Source: Flavobacterium sp. AG291
GTDB lineage: Bacteria > Bacteroidota > Bacteroidia > Flavobacteriales > Flavobacteriaceae
DNA length: 64,000 nt
Reading direction: 5' to 3'
Assembly (NCBI RefSeq): GCF_003350375.1
Contig: NZ_QQAR01000013.1
Location: 62,001 to 126,000, forward strand
The translations under genes and the position numbers were made by a program. The notes under the pieces were generated by a model. It did no database searches. It was not told where the DNA came from and was given only the letters and a program-made list of their open reading frames with translations. Positions 8,874-17,571 of this stretch are shown piece by piece; the stretch's first letter is position 1, and the number at the start of each line of letters is the position of its first letter.

Positions 8874-10671
8874 TGTCTACAGGTATATCTATTATTATTG
8901 TTGTTCCTTTGCCCGGAGTAGAATCAATTTCTACACTACCACCTAATTGGTTAATCTTTTTCGTGATGTTTGCCAGTCCCATACCGTCGGCATCATCAAG
9001 GTTTATTTTAGAGCTGTCAAAGCCTACACCATTGTCTTCTATCATGATGTTTATGCTGTCGCCATGATCGGTAAGGTGAATGGTGGCCTCAGTTGCCTGA
9101 GAGTGCTTTATTATATTAGTAGAAAGCTCCTGAACTGTTCTAAAGATAGCAATTTCCAATGAATTTTCCAGTCTGTCAGCAAAACCAAACGGAATTACCT
9201 GAAGCTGGATTTTCCCTGGGATGGATATTTTTTCAGCTAGTTTCTGTATAGCCGGAATAAGACCTTCGCTGGCAAAAACCCCTGCATTTTTAGCATGAGC
9301 AATACGGCGGACTTTTTGGTAGGCTTCTTCAATAAGTTCATCGGTACGTTCGTAAAGTTTGTTTTCTTCTTCACGAAGCTCCTTTTTCCGAAGCCTTAGG
9401 TTTTCAAAGTTTAGTTTTAATGTAGCGAGCATACTACCAAGATTGTCATGAAGGTCATTCGCGATGCGCTGACGTTCTTTGTCCTGGCCTTCAAGTATCA
9501 TGTCAATACTGTTAAGCTCGTATTCTTTCATGGCTTTTTCAAACTTCTGCTGTTCGATAAGCTTTTCCTGTTTTGATATTTTTTCTCTTCTTCGGGAATT
9601 CTTTATTATCAGGGCAGCAATTGCAATTATGGCAATAAGCAATATGATAATAGAATAGATTAAAATTTTACTGGTTTTTACTTCACTCTTAAGCAAAGTG
9701 TTTTCCAGTTCTTTTTCTTTAGTCTGATATTTAGTATGTATATCATTTATTGCGATATTTTGCTCTACAATGTTAATGCTATCTGAGTATTTTTTACTAA
9801 GATGTAGATATTTGTAAGCATTAGTATAATCGCCTAGTGCATCGTAATTTTTATAAAGAAATTCATTTACATATTGACTTGTTTTACTTTCAGAAGTATT
9901 TAAAGGCAGGTTATCTGCCAATTTGAGGTATTCTATGGCTTTTCTGTGATTTTTTAAGTAATAATAAGATGCAGCCTGATCAACATAATTATACCACAAA
10001 TCATCTACAACACCATATGTTTTAATTTCTGGAAGCTGTTTGTTTAGGTAATACAGAGCTGAATCGTACTTATGCAATTGCTCATTGTATATAGTGGCGA
10101 TATTGAAATATACAGCAGAAGCTTTTTCCCGTTCATTTGCTTTTTGAAATAAATCTAATGCTTTCTTAAAATAGGCTAAGCTTTCTTTAGGTTTTCCGTT
10201 GTCATAAGCAATTTCACCCAAAGCTTTAATACTTCTCGCTAATCTTACTGTATCATTAGTTTTGTGTGCATGTGCAATATATTCATCTAAATATTTTTTG
10301 TATATTGAACTATAGTTTTCCTGAGCAGTTATCAGATTATATATATCAAGATTAATGTCCATTGCCTTATCAATACTGTCAAGCGAGATATATATGTTTT
10401 TTGATTTTAAATAGTACTGATAAGCTTGATTGATTCTTGAGTTAGAAAGGAAGCATTCAGCTTTTAAATAATAATAAAGAGCCTTATCCGCTTTTGAAAG
10501 TGATGCTTCTTTTATTGTTTCTATTTCGGGACAAACTTTTTTATATTGATATAACTCCAATTTGTGTTTTATATCGATAAGTTTTTTAGAATTAGACTGA
10601 CAATAACTCCTGCTTATAAACAATAAGCTTATAAGCAGGGTTAATAATAATTTTGGATAAGGTTTTGTCAT
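8866..10671 (-). CDS. TPR-containing sensor histidine kinase (HisKA_3)
   Basis: A signal-anchor (KLLLTLLISLLFISRSYC) leads into a periplasmic array of TPR-like repeats to about residue 310, then one membrane helix (ILIYSIIILLIAIIAIAALII, about 337-357), a coiled coil, and a HisKA_3 dimerisation domain with phospho-accepting H408 in ERQRIANDLHDNLG. The HATPase_c domain closes the protein (ELSTNIIKHSQA N-box, DNGVGFD and GMGLANI G-boxes). 601 residues is normal for Bacteroidota kinases of this type. It autophosphorylates and passes phosphate to the overlapping regulator. The signal is unknown. Confidence 0.92.
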   Translation of the reverse strand: MTKPYPKLLLTLLISLLFISRSYCQSNSKKLIDIKHKLELYQYKKVCPEIETIKEASLSKADKALYYYLKAECFLSNSRINQAYQYYLKSKNIYISLDSIDKAMDINLDIYNLITAQENYSSIYKKYLDEYIAHAHKTNDTVRLARSIKALGEIAYDNGKPKESLAYFKKALDLFQKANEREKASAVYFNIATIYNEQLHKYDSALYYLNKQLPEIKTYGVVDDLWYNYVDQAASYYYLKNHRKAIEYLKLADNLPLNTSESKTSQYVNEFLYKNYDALGDYTNAYKYLHLSKKYSDSINIVEQNIAINDIHTKYQTKEKELENTLLKSEVKTSKILIYSIIILLIAIIAIAALIIKNSRRREKISKQEKLIEQQKFEKAMKEYELNSIDMILEGQDKERQRIANDLHDNLGSMLATLKLNFENLRLRKKELREEENKLYERTDELIEEAYQKVRRIAHAKNAGVFASEGLIPAIQKLAEKISIPGKIQLQVIPFGFADRLENSLEIAIFRTVQELSTNIIKHSQATEATIHLTDHGDSINIMIEDNGVGFDSSKINLDDADGMGLANITKKINQLGGSVEIDSTPGKGTTIIIDIPVDND

Positions 10672-10674
10672 AAT

Positions 10675-11196
10675 TTATTTTCTAGGGAAAGTACTCATTC
10701 CAGTTCTTCTGGGTTCTATTCCCATTAAGTTCAGTTCAGTTTGGTGATTACCACTTGCCATTATTTCTGTACGTAATGAAGGTACCATTTCAAATGCTTT
10801 TTCAGCGCATGTTTCCTGATAAGCGGTATTTGAATTTGTGTCGTGATAAACAATTACAAGTCCATCTTTTGATGATGGGTCAAAAGCAGAAAAATTTGGT
10901 AGTGCGTTTAGTTGTGTCAGCTGACCGTATTCGCAGATGCAATTGCATTCACATATGTCATCATCACTAGGTGAAAGATCATCCCCATTGTCATTTGTTT
11001 TTCTCATGTACACAAAAATTGCGTTGCATTGCTTTCCGTTTATTATTTGTGAAACATCAAACGACCTGAAAATATATGGATTGGATTCATCGTTTTGCGG
11101 CAATAAGATTTTTAAATAAAGTTCATTATCATTAAAATAACTGCTAAACGAGTTTAATGTGTACGTTTTGTCTTTTGTTAAGTTTTCATTCTCCAT
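10675..11196 (-). CDS. Hypothetical protein with Cys cluster, upstream of kinase
   Basis: No family recognised. The 173-residue protein lacks a signal peptide and membrane segment. Its middle holds an acidic run followed by five closely spaced cysteines (SPSDDDICECNCICEYG), which could bind a metal, plus a later cysteine (YQETCAEKAF). It ends 3 bases before the kinase start, so it is the first gene of the two-component operon and may be the input or partner of the kinase. That link is positional only. Confidence 0.65.
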   Translation of the reverse strand: MENENLTKDKTYTLNSFSSYFNDNELYLKILLPQNDESNPYIFRSFDVSQIINGKQCNAIFVYMRKTNDNGDDLSPSDDDICECNCICEYGQLTQLNALPNFSAFDPSSKDGLVIVYHDTNSNTAYQETCAEKAFEMVPSLRTEIMASGNHQTELNLMGIEPRRTGMSTFPRK

Positions 11197-11248
11197 GGTG
11201 TGTGTATTTATTGATTGTTATTAAATGCAAATATGCTAAACGGAAAGT

Positions 11249-11278
11249 AAAAAAAAATCCCCATTAGTGGGGATTTTT
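11249..11278 (-). terminator. Terminator after the 62-aa membrane protein
   Basis: Stem AAATCCCC / GGGGATTT with A tract on the left; lies 19 bases past the leftward stop at 11297. Confidence 0.75.
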
Positions 11279-11296
11279 GAAGTTATAAAATTAACA

Positions 11297-11485
11297 TTAT
11301 TTTTTAAGAAAAATCTTTAGTATAAATAATATTGCAATAAAACTAAGAAAGCCTAAAAGTATCTTATAGGTACCCTTATAGTATTTTTTATGTGTTATTA
11401 GGTCTTTACGGTACATAACTACCATGGTGATAACAAATGCGATAAAAAACAGTACTGCAAAAACCAACTGGCCGGTTGTAAACAT
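11297..11485 (-). CDS. Small membrane protein, 62 aa
   Basis: Two hydrophobic helices (FAVLFFIAFVITMVVMY and ILLGFLSFIAILFILKIFL) flank a short basic loop (RKDLITHKKYYKG). An in-frame ATG 30 bases further upstream would add MLYLCEKDFN; the internal ATG giving MFTTGQLVFAVL is preferred because it starts directly before the first helix. Conserved-looking but of unknown function. It is divergent from the MazG-like gene, sharing a 76-base intergenic region. Confidence 0.65.
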   Translation of the reverse strand: MFTTGQLVFAVLFFIAFVITMVVMYRKDLITHKKYYKGTYKILLGFLSFIAILFILKIFLKK

Positions 11486-11561
11486 GTTGAAATCTTTTTC
11501 GCAAAGGTACAACATCAGGGGAGTATTTTTAGCTATTTTTAGATCACAAATTTTAGAAAAA

Positions 11562-11945
11562 ATGAAAAAACAATTAGATGCGGTAAAGCAATTCCATGAT
11601 GCTTTTGGGCTTGGTAGCAGCGAATCGCCAAGAGGTACACTTGGTGAGGCAGTGAATATGCTTCGTTTTAACCTTATGAAAGAAGAGAACGAGGAGTATC
11701 TGGAGGCTGTTCAGAATGATGATATCGTTGAGATTGCCGATGCCCTTGGCGATATGCTATATATACTTTGCGGAACTATTATTGAGCATGGCCTTCAACA
11801 CAAAATAGAAGAGGTATTTGATGAGATACAACGCAGTAACATGAGTAAGCTTGGTACTGACGGAAAGCCTATATACCGCGAAGACGGTAAGGTAATGAAG
11901 GGGCCTAACTATTTTAAACCGAATTTTGAGGAAATACTGAAGTAG
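11562..11945 (+). CDS. MazG-like nucleotide pyrophosphohydrolase
   Basis: All-alpha NTP pyrophosphatases hydrolyse non-canonical or excess nucleoside triphosphates to monophosphates. The 127-residue protein carries the metal-binding pattern EENEEYLEA then EIADALGDMLYILCG (ExxE ... ExxD). The C-terminal KPIYREDGKVMKGPNYFKPNFEEIL tail is typical of phosphoribosyl-ATP-diphosphatase-like members. The frame is open 138 bases further upstream, but the ATG at 11562 follows an A-rich leader and gives the family's usual length. Substrate not predictable. Confidence 0.85.
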   Translation: MKKQLDAVKQFHDAFGLGSSESPRGTLGEAVNMLRFNLMKEENEEYLEAVQNDDIVEIADALGDMLYILCGTIIEHGLQHKIEEVFDEIQRSNMSKLGTDGKPIYREDGKVMKGPNYFKPNFEEILK

Positions 11946-11974
11946 TTGGCAGTGGTCAGTGTTCAGTTAACAGG

Positions 11975-12077
11975 ACACACCCCTAACCCCTCTTAAGAGG
12001 GGAGTAGCTTCACTCATACTCTACAAAAGAGTGAGCGGGTTCGAGTGTTCCCCTCTTGAGAGGGGTTAGGGGTGTGT
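11975..12077. repeat. 103-bp repeat element with 29-bp inverted ends
   Basis: Two 29-base arms (11975-12003 and 12049-12077) are inverted copies with a single mismatch; each starts ACACACCCCTAACCCC and contains its own CCCCTCTTAAGAGGGG palindrome. The 45-base centre has a second weaker inverted repeat (ACTCATACTCT / AGAGTGAG). It shares the CCCTAACCCC core with the repeats at 25426-25537 and 50868-50892. Looks like a non-autonomous interspersed repeat; in RNA it would form a long cruciform between two convergent genes. Confidence 0.8.
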
Positions 12078-12083
12078 TAATAC

Positions 12084-12121
12084 TAAAAAAATAGCCGATA
12101 ACAATTCATTGCTATCGGCTA
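12084..12121. terminator. Terminator between mazG-like gene and ilvE
   Basis: Stem TAGCCGATA / TATCGGCTA with a 12-base loop and an A tract on the left, suited to the leftward ilvE transcript. Confidence 0.65.
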
Positions 12122-12149
12122 CTGTAAACTTATAACTGTAAACCGTAAA

Positions 12150-13217
12150 CTAAACTTTCACCGTCCACCCAAAGGTATCTTTGGCAAGTTTGTATTGAAT
12201 GTTATTCAGTTTTTCTTTAAGGTCTAATGCTATTGAATTTTCCTGTTTTGGTAGCTCATAATATTTATCCTGATAGCTAAAGCCAACGATAGGGTTTACT
12301 ACCGCGGCTGTTCCCGCTCCAAATATTTCTTTTAAAGTACCATTTTCAGCAGCTTCGATAAGTTCAGCTACCAGTACCGAACGTACTTCTACCTTAATGT
12401 TCTCACGAGCCGCAAGCTCTATAAGGCTCTTACGGGTTACCCCATCAAGGATCCTTTCGCTTGTTGGTGCTGTATATAATGTATCGTTTATCCTGAAGAA
12501 TACGTTCATAGTACCAGCTTCTTCAAGTTTGGTATGTGTAGCGTCGTCTGTCCAGATAATTTGCTGGAAGCCTGCTTCGTTCGCCAGTTTAGTGGGGTAG
12601 AACTGTGCCGAATAGTTACCGGCAGCTTTAGCAGCACCAATACCACCATTGGCGGCACGGCTGTAATGTTCGGCGATGATAACTTTTACTTCACCTGAGT
12701 AGTATGATTTAGCAGGTGAAAGTATAATCATGAAACGGTATTGAGTAGAAGGTGCAGCAATTACTCCCGGTCCTATCGCAATCATAAACGGACGGATATA
12801 AAGAGAGTTACCTTTACCTTTTTTAACCCATTCTTTCTCTATTTCCAGTATTTTTTTAAGTCCGCCAATAAAAACCTCTTCAGGTACTTCCGGCATGGCA
12901 AGCCTTACAGCAGATTTGTTGAAACGGTCAAAGTTTTGATCAGGTCTGAAAAGCCATACGTCATCATGCTCATCCTTGTAGGCTTTCATACCTTCAAAGA
13001 TTGCCTGTCCGTAATGAAAAACTTTAGCAGAAGGATCTATAAGAAAAGGTGCGTAAGGTTTAATTTCAGGAGTTTCCCATTGGCCATTCCTAAAATCACA
13101 TACTAGCATATGGTCTGTAAATGTGTTGCCAAAAGATAAATTTTCAAAATCTACAGAACCAATTTTTGATGTCTCTGCTTTGTTGATTATAATGCTGTCA
13201 GTAGCGTTATTACTCAT
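12150..13217 (-). CDS. ilvE: Branched-chain amino acid aminotransferase IlvE
   Basis: A class IV PLP enzyme that interconverts Leu, Ile and Val with their 2-oxo acids. Signature stretches are present: FHYGQAIFEGMKAYK, RPFMIAIGPGVI, the PLP lysine in AAKAAGNYSAQFYPTKLANEAG, the regulatory EEAGTMNVFF, and GAGTAAVVNPIVGF. 355 residues matches the long BCAT subgroup. A TAAATTTG -7-like box lies at 13265-13272 on the minus strand. Monocistronic between two terminators and a divergent promoter. Confidence 0.95.
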   Translation of the reverse strand: MSNNATDSIIINKAETSKIGSVDFENLSFGNTFTDHMLVCDFRNGQWETPEIKPYAPFLIDPSAKVFHYGQAIFEGMKAYKDEHDDVWLFRPDQNFDRFNKSAVRLAMPEVPEEVFIGGLKKILEIEKEWVKKGKGNSLYIRPFMIAIGPGVIAAPSTQYRFMIILSPAKSYYSGEVKVIIAEHYSRAANGGIGAAKAAGNYSAQFYPTKLANEAGFQQIIWTDDATHTKLEEAGTMNVFFRINDTLYTAPTSERILDGVTRKSLIELAARENIKVEVRSVLVAELIEAAENGTLKEIFGAGTAAVVNPIVGFSYQDKYYELPKQENSIALDLKEKLNNIQYKLAKDTFGWTVKV

Positions 13218-13375
13218 TAAAATTCGTTTTCGTGTTGGTTTAAATGTTTAGGTCGCATTAATTGCAAATTTACTAAAAAAACAAGTTGAAGGTTTCGTTT
13301 TGAATAATTTTGAGATACGAATAATTAAATCGTTGAAAGAAAGTGTAATAAAATAACGAAATTATAAGTATGCAC

Positions 13376-13405
13376 TTGCAAGGTTAAAGAATCTGTATAA
13401 TTTTG
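13376..13405 (+). promoter_or_regulatory. Bacteroidota-type promoter of the DUF4920 operon
   Basis: TTG at 13376-13378, 19 bases, then TAATTTTG at 13398-13405: a full match to the -33/-7 pattern of Bacteroidota sigma factor. Expected transcription start about 13412, giving a 20-base leader to the ATG at 13434. Confidence 0.7.
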
Positions 13406-13433
13406 TAACATAAAACCAAATTTTCGTTAAATA

Positions 13434-14069
13434 ATGAAGAAATCACTTTTCATGGCCGCAGCGGTCCTTGTATTGGCAGCCTGCCAAAAGAATAAAGAAT
13501 CGGAAGCAGCTATCGAATCAGCAGCAAATGATACCATCACAACGGTTACCGATCCGGTTGAGGCTGCACCAGCAACTACCGAAGAAAATTCAGAAGCGGC
13601 TCAAAGTGCGAATGCAGAAGCGGCTGAGGAAATAAAAGCGGTTAAATCTGAAACGGCAGTTAAAGTTGAGTATGCTTCTTTTGGTGATAAAATACTTGCG
13701 GATAAAGCCATTTCTAAAGAAGAGATGATTAAAAAATATAGGTCACTTAAACCTGGTGATACGGTTAATGTAAAATTCAAATCGAAGATTAATGCCGTAT
13801 GCCAGAAAAAAGGCTGTTGGATGTCGATGGCGCTTCCGGGCGGTAAAGAATCATTCGTTAAGTTTAAGGATTATGCATTTTTCGTACCTCTTAATGCTAC
13901 CGATCAGGAAGCTATAGTGAGTGGTAAAGCATTCGTGAGCGAAACTTCGGTAGCTCAGCTTAGGCATTATGCTAAAGATGGAGGAGAGTCTGATGAGGCT
14001 ATTGCTAAAATCACTGAGCCAAAGATTGAATATAAATTTATGGCCGATGGTGTGCTAATTAGTAAATAA
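13434..14069 (+). CDS. DUF4920 domain lipoprotein
   Basis: A lipobox signal (LFMAAAVLVLAACQKN) is followed by a long Ala/Glu-rich linker (about residues 22-75) and a DUF4920 domain: FKSKINAVCQKKGCWMSMALPGGKESFVKFKDYAFFVPLNA. The CxxxxCW pair in this domain suggests metal or disulfide chemistry. Its stop overlaps the start of the cytochrome-like gene by one base (TAATG), so the two are translationally coupled and probably act together in the cell envelope. Function of DUF4920 is not known. Confidence 0.85.
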   Translation: MKKSLFMAAAVLVLAACQKNKESEAAIESAANDTITTVTDPVEAAPATTEENSEAAQSANAEAAEEIKAVKSETAVKVEYASFGDKILADKAISKEEMIKKYRSLKPGDTVNVKFKSKINAVCQKKGCWMSMALPGGKESFVKFKDYAFFVPLNATDQEAIVSGKAFVSETSVAQLRHYAKDGGESDEAIAKITEPKIEYKFMADGVLISK

Positions 14070-14524
14070 TGAAAAAAGTATTATTGATTGTTGTTGCCGC
14101 ATCGATTATTTTTGCGACGTGCCAAAAGAAAGCTGAAGCTGTAAAGACCGATGATGAGAAATGCGCTCCTGCCAAAAAAGAAAAGGAGTTCAAAATGTAT
14201 GAGATGTCTGAAATGGCAGCTTTGATGGAGCAGATGTATGTTGACAACCAAAGGCTTAAAGAACGTATTGTAAATGGTGATACCATTGGTAATTTCCCTA
14301 AGCACTTTTTAAAGATACATGCATCGGTAATGACCGACGAAAAAGACAACGATGCTTTTTTTAAGGAGCAGGCCGGCAAATTCCTGAAGGCGCAGGAGCT
14401 TATCTATAAAGATTCGCTAAATGCTAAAAAACATTTTAATGATGCGGTGTCATCATGTGTTGCCTGCCATGAGCAGAAATGTGAAGGGCCAATACCCCGC
14501 ATCAAAAAACTTTATATCAAATAA
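14069..14524 (+). CDS. Mono-haem cytochrome c-like lipoprotein
   Basis: The 151-residue protein has a lipobox (ASIIFATCQKK) and a single C-terminal haem-binding motif CVACHEQKC. The rest is helical with Met-rich stretches (MYEMSEMAALMEQMYVDNQRLKERI), resembling cytochrome c' -type four-helix proteins where CxxCH lies near the C-terminus. It likely sits in the outer membrane or periplasm and carries electrons or senses gas. Coupled to DUF4920 upstream and to mnmD downstream. Confidence 0.8.
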   Translation: MKKVLLIVVAASIIFATCQKKAEAVKTDDEKCAPAKKEKEFKMYEMSEMAALMEQMYVDNQRLKERIVNGDTIGNFPKHFLKIHASVMTDEKDNDAFFKEQAGKFLKAQELIYKDSLNAKKHFNDAVSSCVACHEQKCEGPIPRIKKLYIK

Positions 14525-15187
14525 TTGAAAAGAGAAATTGTAATTACGAACGACGGATCGGTTACCATATATGTACCGGATATGGATGAGAATTATCATT
14601 CAAGGTATGGTGCTATTCAGGAGGCGTATCATGTATTCATAAAAAACGGGCTTGCTTTAACAGAAGGCAAGCCTGTTTCTATTTTAGAAATAGGCTTCGG
14701 AACGGGGTTAAACTGCTTTATAACTTACCTCGAAACACTTAAGACAGGACAGGAGGCAGATTATACAGGAGTTGAGGCTTATCCTGTTTTACAGCAGGAA
14801 GCTCTTCAGCTTAATTATGTAAGCCAGCTTAACGCTAATGGCAGTCAGGAAATATTTAATACTTTGCATTCGGCAGATTGGGGTGTGCCTGTTAAACTTT
14901 CTGAAAAGTTTACATTAACAAAAAGGCAGCAGCGTTTTGAGGATATAAATGACAAAAGTGTTTTTGACCTGATCTATTTTGATGCTTTTGGGTATCCTAC
15001 CCAGCCGGAACTGTGGAGTGAAGAAATTTTTGCTAAAATGTATACCGCATTAAAAGACAAAGGCATACTAGTAACTTATGCATGCAGAACAGTTATTAAA
15101 AAGGCTATGCAGTCAGCAGGATTTAGCGTGAAAAAAGTTCAGGGACCACCTGGTAAAAGAGAAATGCTGATTGCCTTTAAAGGTTAA
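14525..15187 (+). CDS. mnmD: MnmD-type tRNA U34 methyltransferase
   Basis: A SAM-dependent methyltransferase (DUF752 family) that completes mnm5 on wobble uridine 34; in Bacteroidota it occurs without the FAD domain of E. coli MnmC. Motifs: ILEIGFGTGLNCFITYLET for SAM binding, YTGVEAYPV, and FDLIYFDAFGYPTQPELW for the active-site DAF. Translation must start at TTG 14525, directly behind the previous stop, since KREIVITNDGSVTIYVPDM is the conserved N-terminus. It acts on the same nucleotide as MnmA at the left edge of the window. Confidence 0.88.
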   Translation: MKREIVITNDGSVTIYVPDMDENYHSRYGAIQEAYHVFIKNGLALTEGKPVSILEIGFGTGLNCFITYLETLKTGQEADYTGVEAYPVLQQEALQLNYVSQLNANGSQEIFNTLHSADWGVPVKLSEKFTLTKRQQRFEDINDKSVFDLIYFDAFGYPTQPELWSEEIFAKMYTALKDKGILVTYACRTVIKKAMQSAGFSVKKVQGPPGKREMLIAFKG

Positions 15188-15326
15188 AAAAGTGTTAATA
15201 AATTGAAGTATCTAAAAGTTAAAAGCTGAATTGTTGAAAACTATTTCGTTTTCGATGAAAATATTTTATTACTTTTACATAATCGTTCTTACCACAGCTA
15301 ACTAAAATTAAAAGAATTTCAGCACT

Positions 15327-15524
15327 ATGACTAGACCTATGTTTAGCTATACACAAAAGATCCTGGAAAGCGTAAGCTTTGATCCTATACTTTTTTGTAA
15401 GGAAGTTGAAAAAGCTATAAAAGTACTTTTACCTTACGAAATAGAGCAATTGATTGAATGGCTTAATACATTCACAACAGAAAAACCTGAATTAAAAGCC
15501 TGTCTGATTCATGTACAGCAATAA
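15327..15524 (+). CDS. Small conserved-looking protein, 65 aa
   Basis: No family name recognised. The protein is helical and cytoplasmic, without signal or membrane segment: KILESVSFDPILFCKEVEKAIKVLLPYEIEQLIEWLNTF. It has its own promoter region (TTACTTTTA at about 15276) and a strong terminator, and small proteins of this shape occur widely in Flavobacteriaceae. Function unknown. Confidence 0.7.
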   Translation: MTRPMFSYTQKILESVSFDPILFCKEVEKAIKVLLPYEIEQLIEWLNTFTTEKPELKACLIHVQQ

Positions 15525-15529
15525 AATAT

Positions 15530-15558
15530 AAAGGAGCCCTTAGAGGCTCCTTTTTTTT
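15530..15558. terminator. Bidirectional terminator
   Basis: Stem AAGGAGCC / GGCTCCTT followed by eight T. Lies between the 65-aa gene (+) and oxyR (-). Confidence 0.8.
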
Positions 15559-15571
15559 ATGTCTGTCTGTA

Positions 15572-16525
15572 TTAGTTTAGCTTTTTTTGCAGAGGACTGC
15601 TTATTTCTACATTCTGGAACGTAATGGCTCCTTTTACAACACCTGCTATTGTGGTGCGCAGTGCTTCTATGATATGCAGTTTAAGTTCTTTTTTAGAGTA
15701 AATAAGGCTTACTTCACGTGAAGGCCTTGGATCTTTGAACTGACGCAGTTTTTCCTGGTGCTTCTCATCCATATCTAGAGTGTGAAGATAAGGAAGCAGT
15801 GTCATTCCCAGTCCTTCATCGGCAAGTTTAACCATAGTTTCAAAACTACCGCTTTCAATCTGGAAGTGATTATCATGGTTTAATGTTGTCGCTTTACAGA
15901 TATTCAGGATATTGTTACGGAAACAATGTCCGTCCTGTAGCAATAATAAATTATTGAGGTTAGCTTCAAGGTCTTCCACATCAAATTCTTTTTTATTGTA
16001 TGCCGGATTGTTTTGCGGTACATAGGCTACAAATGGTTCGTAGTATAATACTATCTCTTTAAGAGATTCTTCATCAAGGGGAGTAGCTGCAATAGCCGCA
16101 TCAAGCTGACCGTTTTTTAGCCTTTTTATTATCTCGTTAGTATTATGCTCTTCAATTATAAGGTTAACCTTTGGGTATTTGTTAATGAAATTAGTCATAA
16201 ACATTGGTAAAAGTGTTGGCATAACTGTAGGTATAATACCAATTTTAAAGTCGCCACCAATGTAACCTTTCTGCTGGTCTACAATATCTTTAATGCGCCC
16301 TGACTCATTTACAATATTCTTTGCCTGCTGTACTATTTTTTCACCTACATCAGTTAGCTGAATCGGTTTTTTGCTACGGTCAAATATTTGGATGTCAAGT
16401 TCTTCTTCTAGTTTTTGTATCTGCATACTAAGTGTTGGCTGCGTTACAAAGCATTTTTCTGCTGCAAGCGTAAAATTTTTATGTTCGGCAACGGCAAGCA
16501 CATAGTAGAGTTGGGTAATTGTCAT
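15572..16525 (-). CDS. oxyR: LysR-family peroxide sensor OxyR
   Basis: A LysR-type regulator that senses hydrogen peroxide. N-terminal winged helix-turn-helix is at about residues 1-60 (LAVAEHKNFTLAAEKCFVTQPTLSMQIQKLEEEL). The effector domain carries the redox cysteine pair of OxyR: DGHCFRNNILNIC, spaced as in E. coli C199 and C208. The gene diverges from dps, a classical OxyR target, sharing a 119-base intergenic region. The combination makes OxyR far more likely than another LysR protein. Confidence 0.92.
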   Translation of the reverse strand: MTITQLYYVLAVAEHKNFTLAAEKCFVTQPTLSMQIQKLEEELDIQIFDRSKKPIQLTDVGEKIVQQAKNIVNESGRIKDIVDQQKGYIGGDFKIGIIPTVMPTLLPMFMTNFINKYPKVNLIIEEHNTNEIIKRLKNGQLDAAIAATPLDEESLKEIVLYYEPFVAYVPQNNPAYNKKEFDVEDLEANLNNLLLLQDGHCFRNNILNICKATTLNHDNHFQIESGSFETMVKLADEGLGMTLLPYLHTLDMDEKHQEKLRQFKDPRPSREVSLIYSKKELKLHIIEALRTTIAGVVKGAITFQNVEISSPLQKKLN

Positions 16526-16644
16526 AGTATAGATTTTTATGATAAAATTATAAAAACTATTGATATTTCCTATCTTTTAAATGGCTAAATTTACTCTACT
16601 TTTATCGTACAAAACTTACACTAACTAACAGAAACAATATAATT

Positions 16645-17145
16645 ATGGCGACTAAGAAACAAACCAAAGAGACAAATATTCTGGGGCTACCGGTTAAGGA
16701 AACTGAAGTAATTGCTGCAGAACTTAATATACTGCTTTCTAATTTTCAGGTATACTATCAAAACCTGAGAGGGATTCACTGGAACATCCGCGGAAAGAGA
16801 TTTTTTGACCTTCATGTTAAGTTTGAAGAGCTTTATAATGATGCACAGCTTAAAATTGATATGATTGCCGAGCGTGTTCTTACTCTGGGAGGAGTACCAT
16901 TGCATACTTTTGAAGATTACATCAAGAATAATAAGCTGACAGTAGGTAAAAATATTTCGTTAGATAGTGAGGCTGTAAATCTTATTATGGAGTCAATAGC
17001 TGACCTTTTAAAAATTGAAAGAGTTATTCTTGAGGAGTCCGGAAAGATTAATGATGAAGGTACCAATTCTATGATGAGCGACTTCATTAAAGAACAGGAA
17101 AAAACCATGTGGATGATGAAAGCGTGGAGTGAGGAACAAATTTAA
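16645..17145 (+). CDS. dps: Dps-family DNA-binding ferritin
   Basis: Dps forms a dodecamer that oxidises iron with peroxide and protects DNA. The ferroxidase ligands are seen in LRGIHWNIRGKRFFDLHVKFEELYNDA (His, Asp/His, Glu). The short N-terminal MATKKQTKET is lysine-rich and can bind DNA. 166 residues is the usual length. It lies opposite oxyR; the intergenic sequence ATTGATATTTCCTATC around 16560 is a possible but weak OxyR site. Confidence 0.95.
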   Translation: MATKKQTKETNILGLPVKETEVIAAELNILLSNFQVYYQNLRGIHWNIRGKRFFDLHVKFEELYNDAQLKIDMIAERVLTLGGVPLHTFEDYIKNNKLTVGKNISLDSEAVNLIMESIADLLKIERVILEESGKINDEGTNSMMSDFIKEQEKTMWMMKAWSEEQI

Positions 17146-17201
17146 AAGTTATGTTATATCTGGCGTGGATTTTGCTGTTAAAAAGTATATCTTTGCTCAG
17201 A

Positions 17202-17489
17202 ATGAAATTTGTTGTAAACATAGTACTTTTTCTCTTTTTGTCATTTTTGGCAATTCCTACTATTGTGAGTATGCTAAAGGATGATGCTGACATTTCTATG
17301 GTTTACAGTTTGAATGAAGAAGAAATACAAAAAGAAATAAAAGAAGTTATAGCCGCACCCTACTGTATGGAGTTGCGGCTTACTTTTTTTACAGCTTTCA
17401 AAAAGGCTGTTATTATAAAAACCAAAAATGATGAGGAACTTGATAATGTATCACGAGAAGTTCACTCACCACCTCCCGATTTAGTATAA
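17202..17489 (+). CDS. Small membrane-associated hypothetical protein
   Basis: The preferred start at 17202 gives 95 residues with an N-terminal hydrophobic signal (FVVNIVLFLFLSFLAIPTIVSML) and a short soluble part with one cysteine (APYCMEL). A longer frame opens at 17151 but its extra 17 residues look like a chance hydrophobic stretch, and a TATCTTTG box at 17188-17195 sits inside it. It precedes the SulP gene by 82 bases. Function unknown; a small partner of the transporter is possible but unproved. Confidence 0.5.
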   Translation: MKFVVNIVLFLFLSFLAIPTIVSMLKDDADISMVYSLNEEEIQKEIKEVIAAPYCMELRLTFFTAFKKAVIIKTKNDEELDNVSREVHSPPPDLV

Positions 17490-17571
17490 TCCAATTTTTA
17501 TATCCCTTTTGTAGGGTCTGCTCGGCTGTGTATGCCAATGAGCATGTAATTGAATTATATATTTATCGGTT

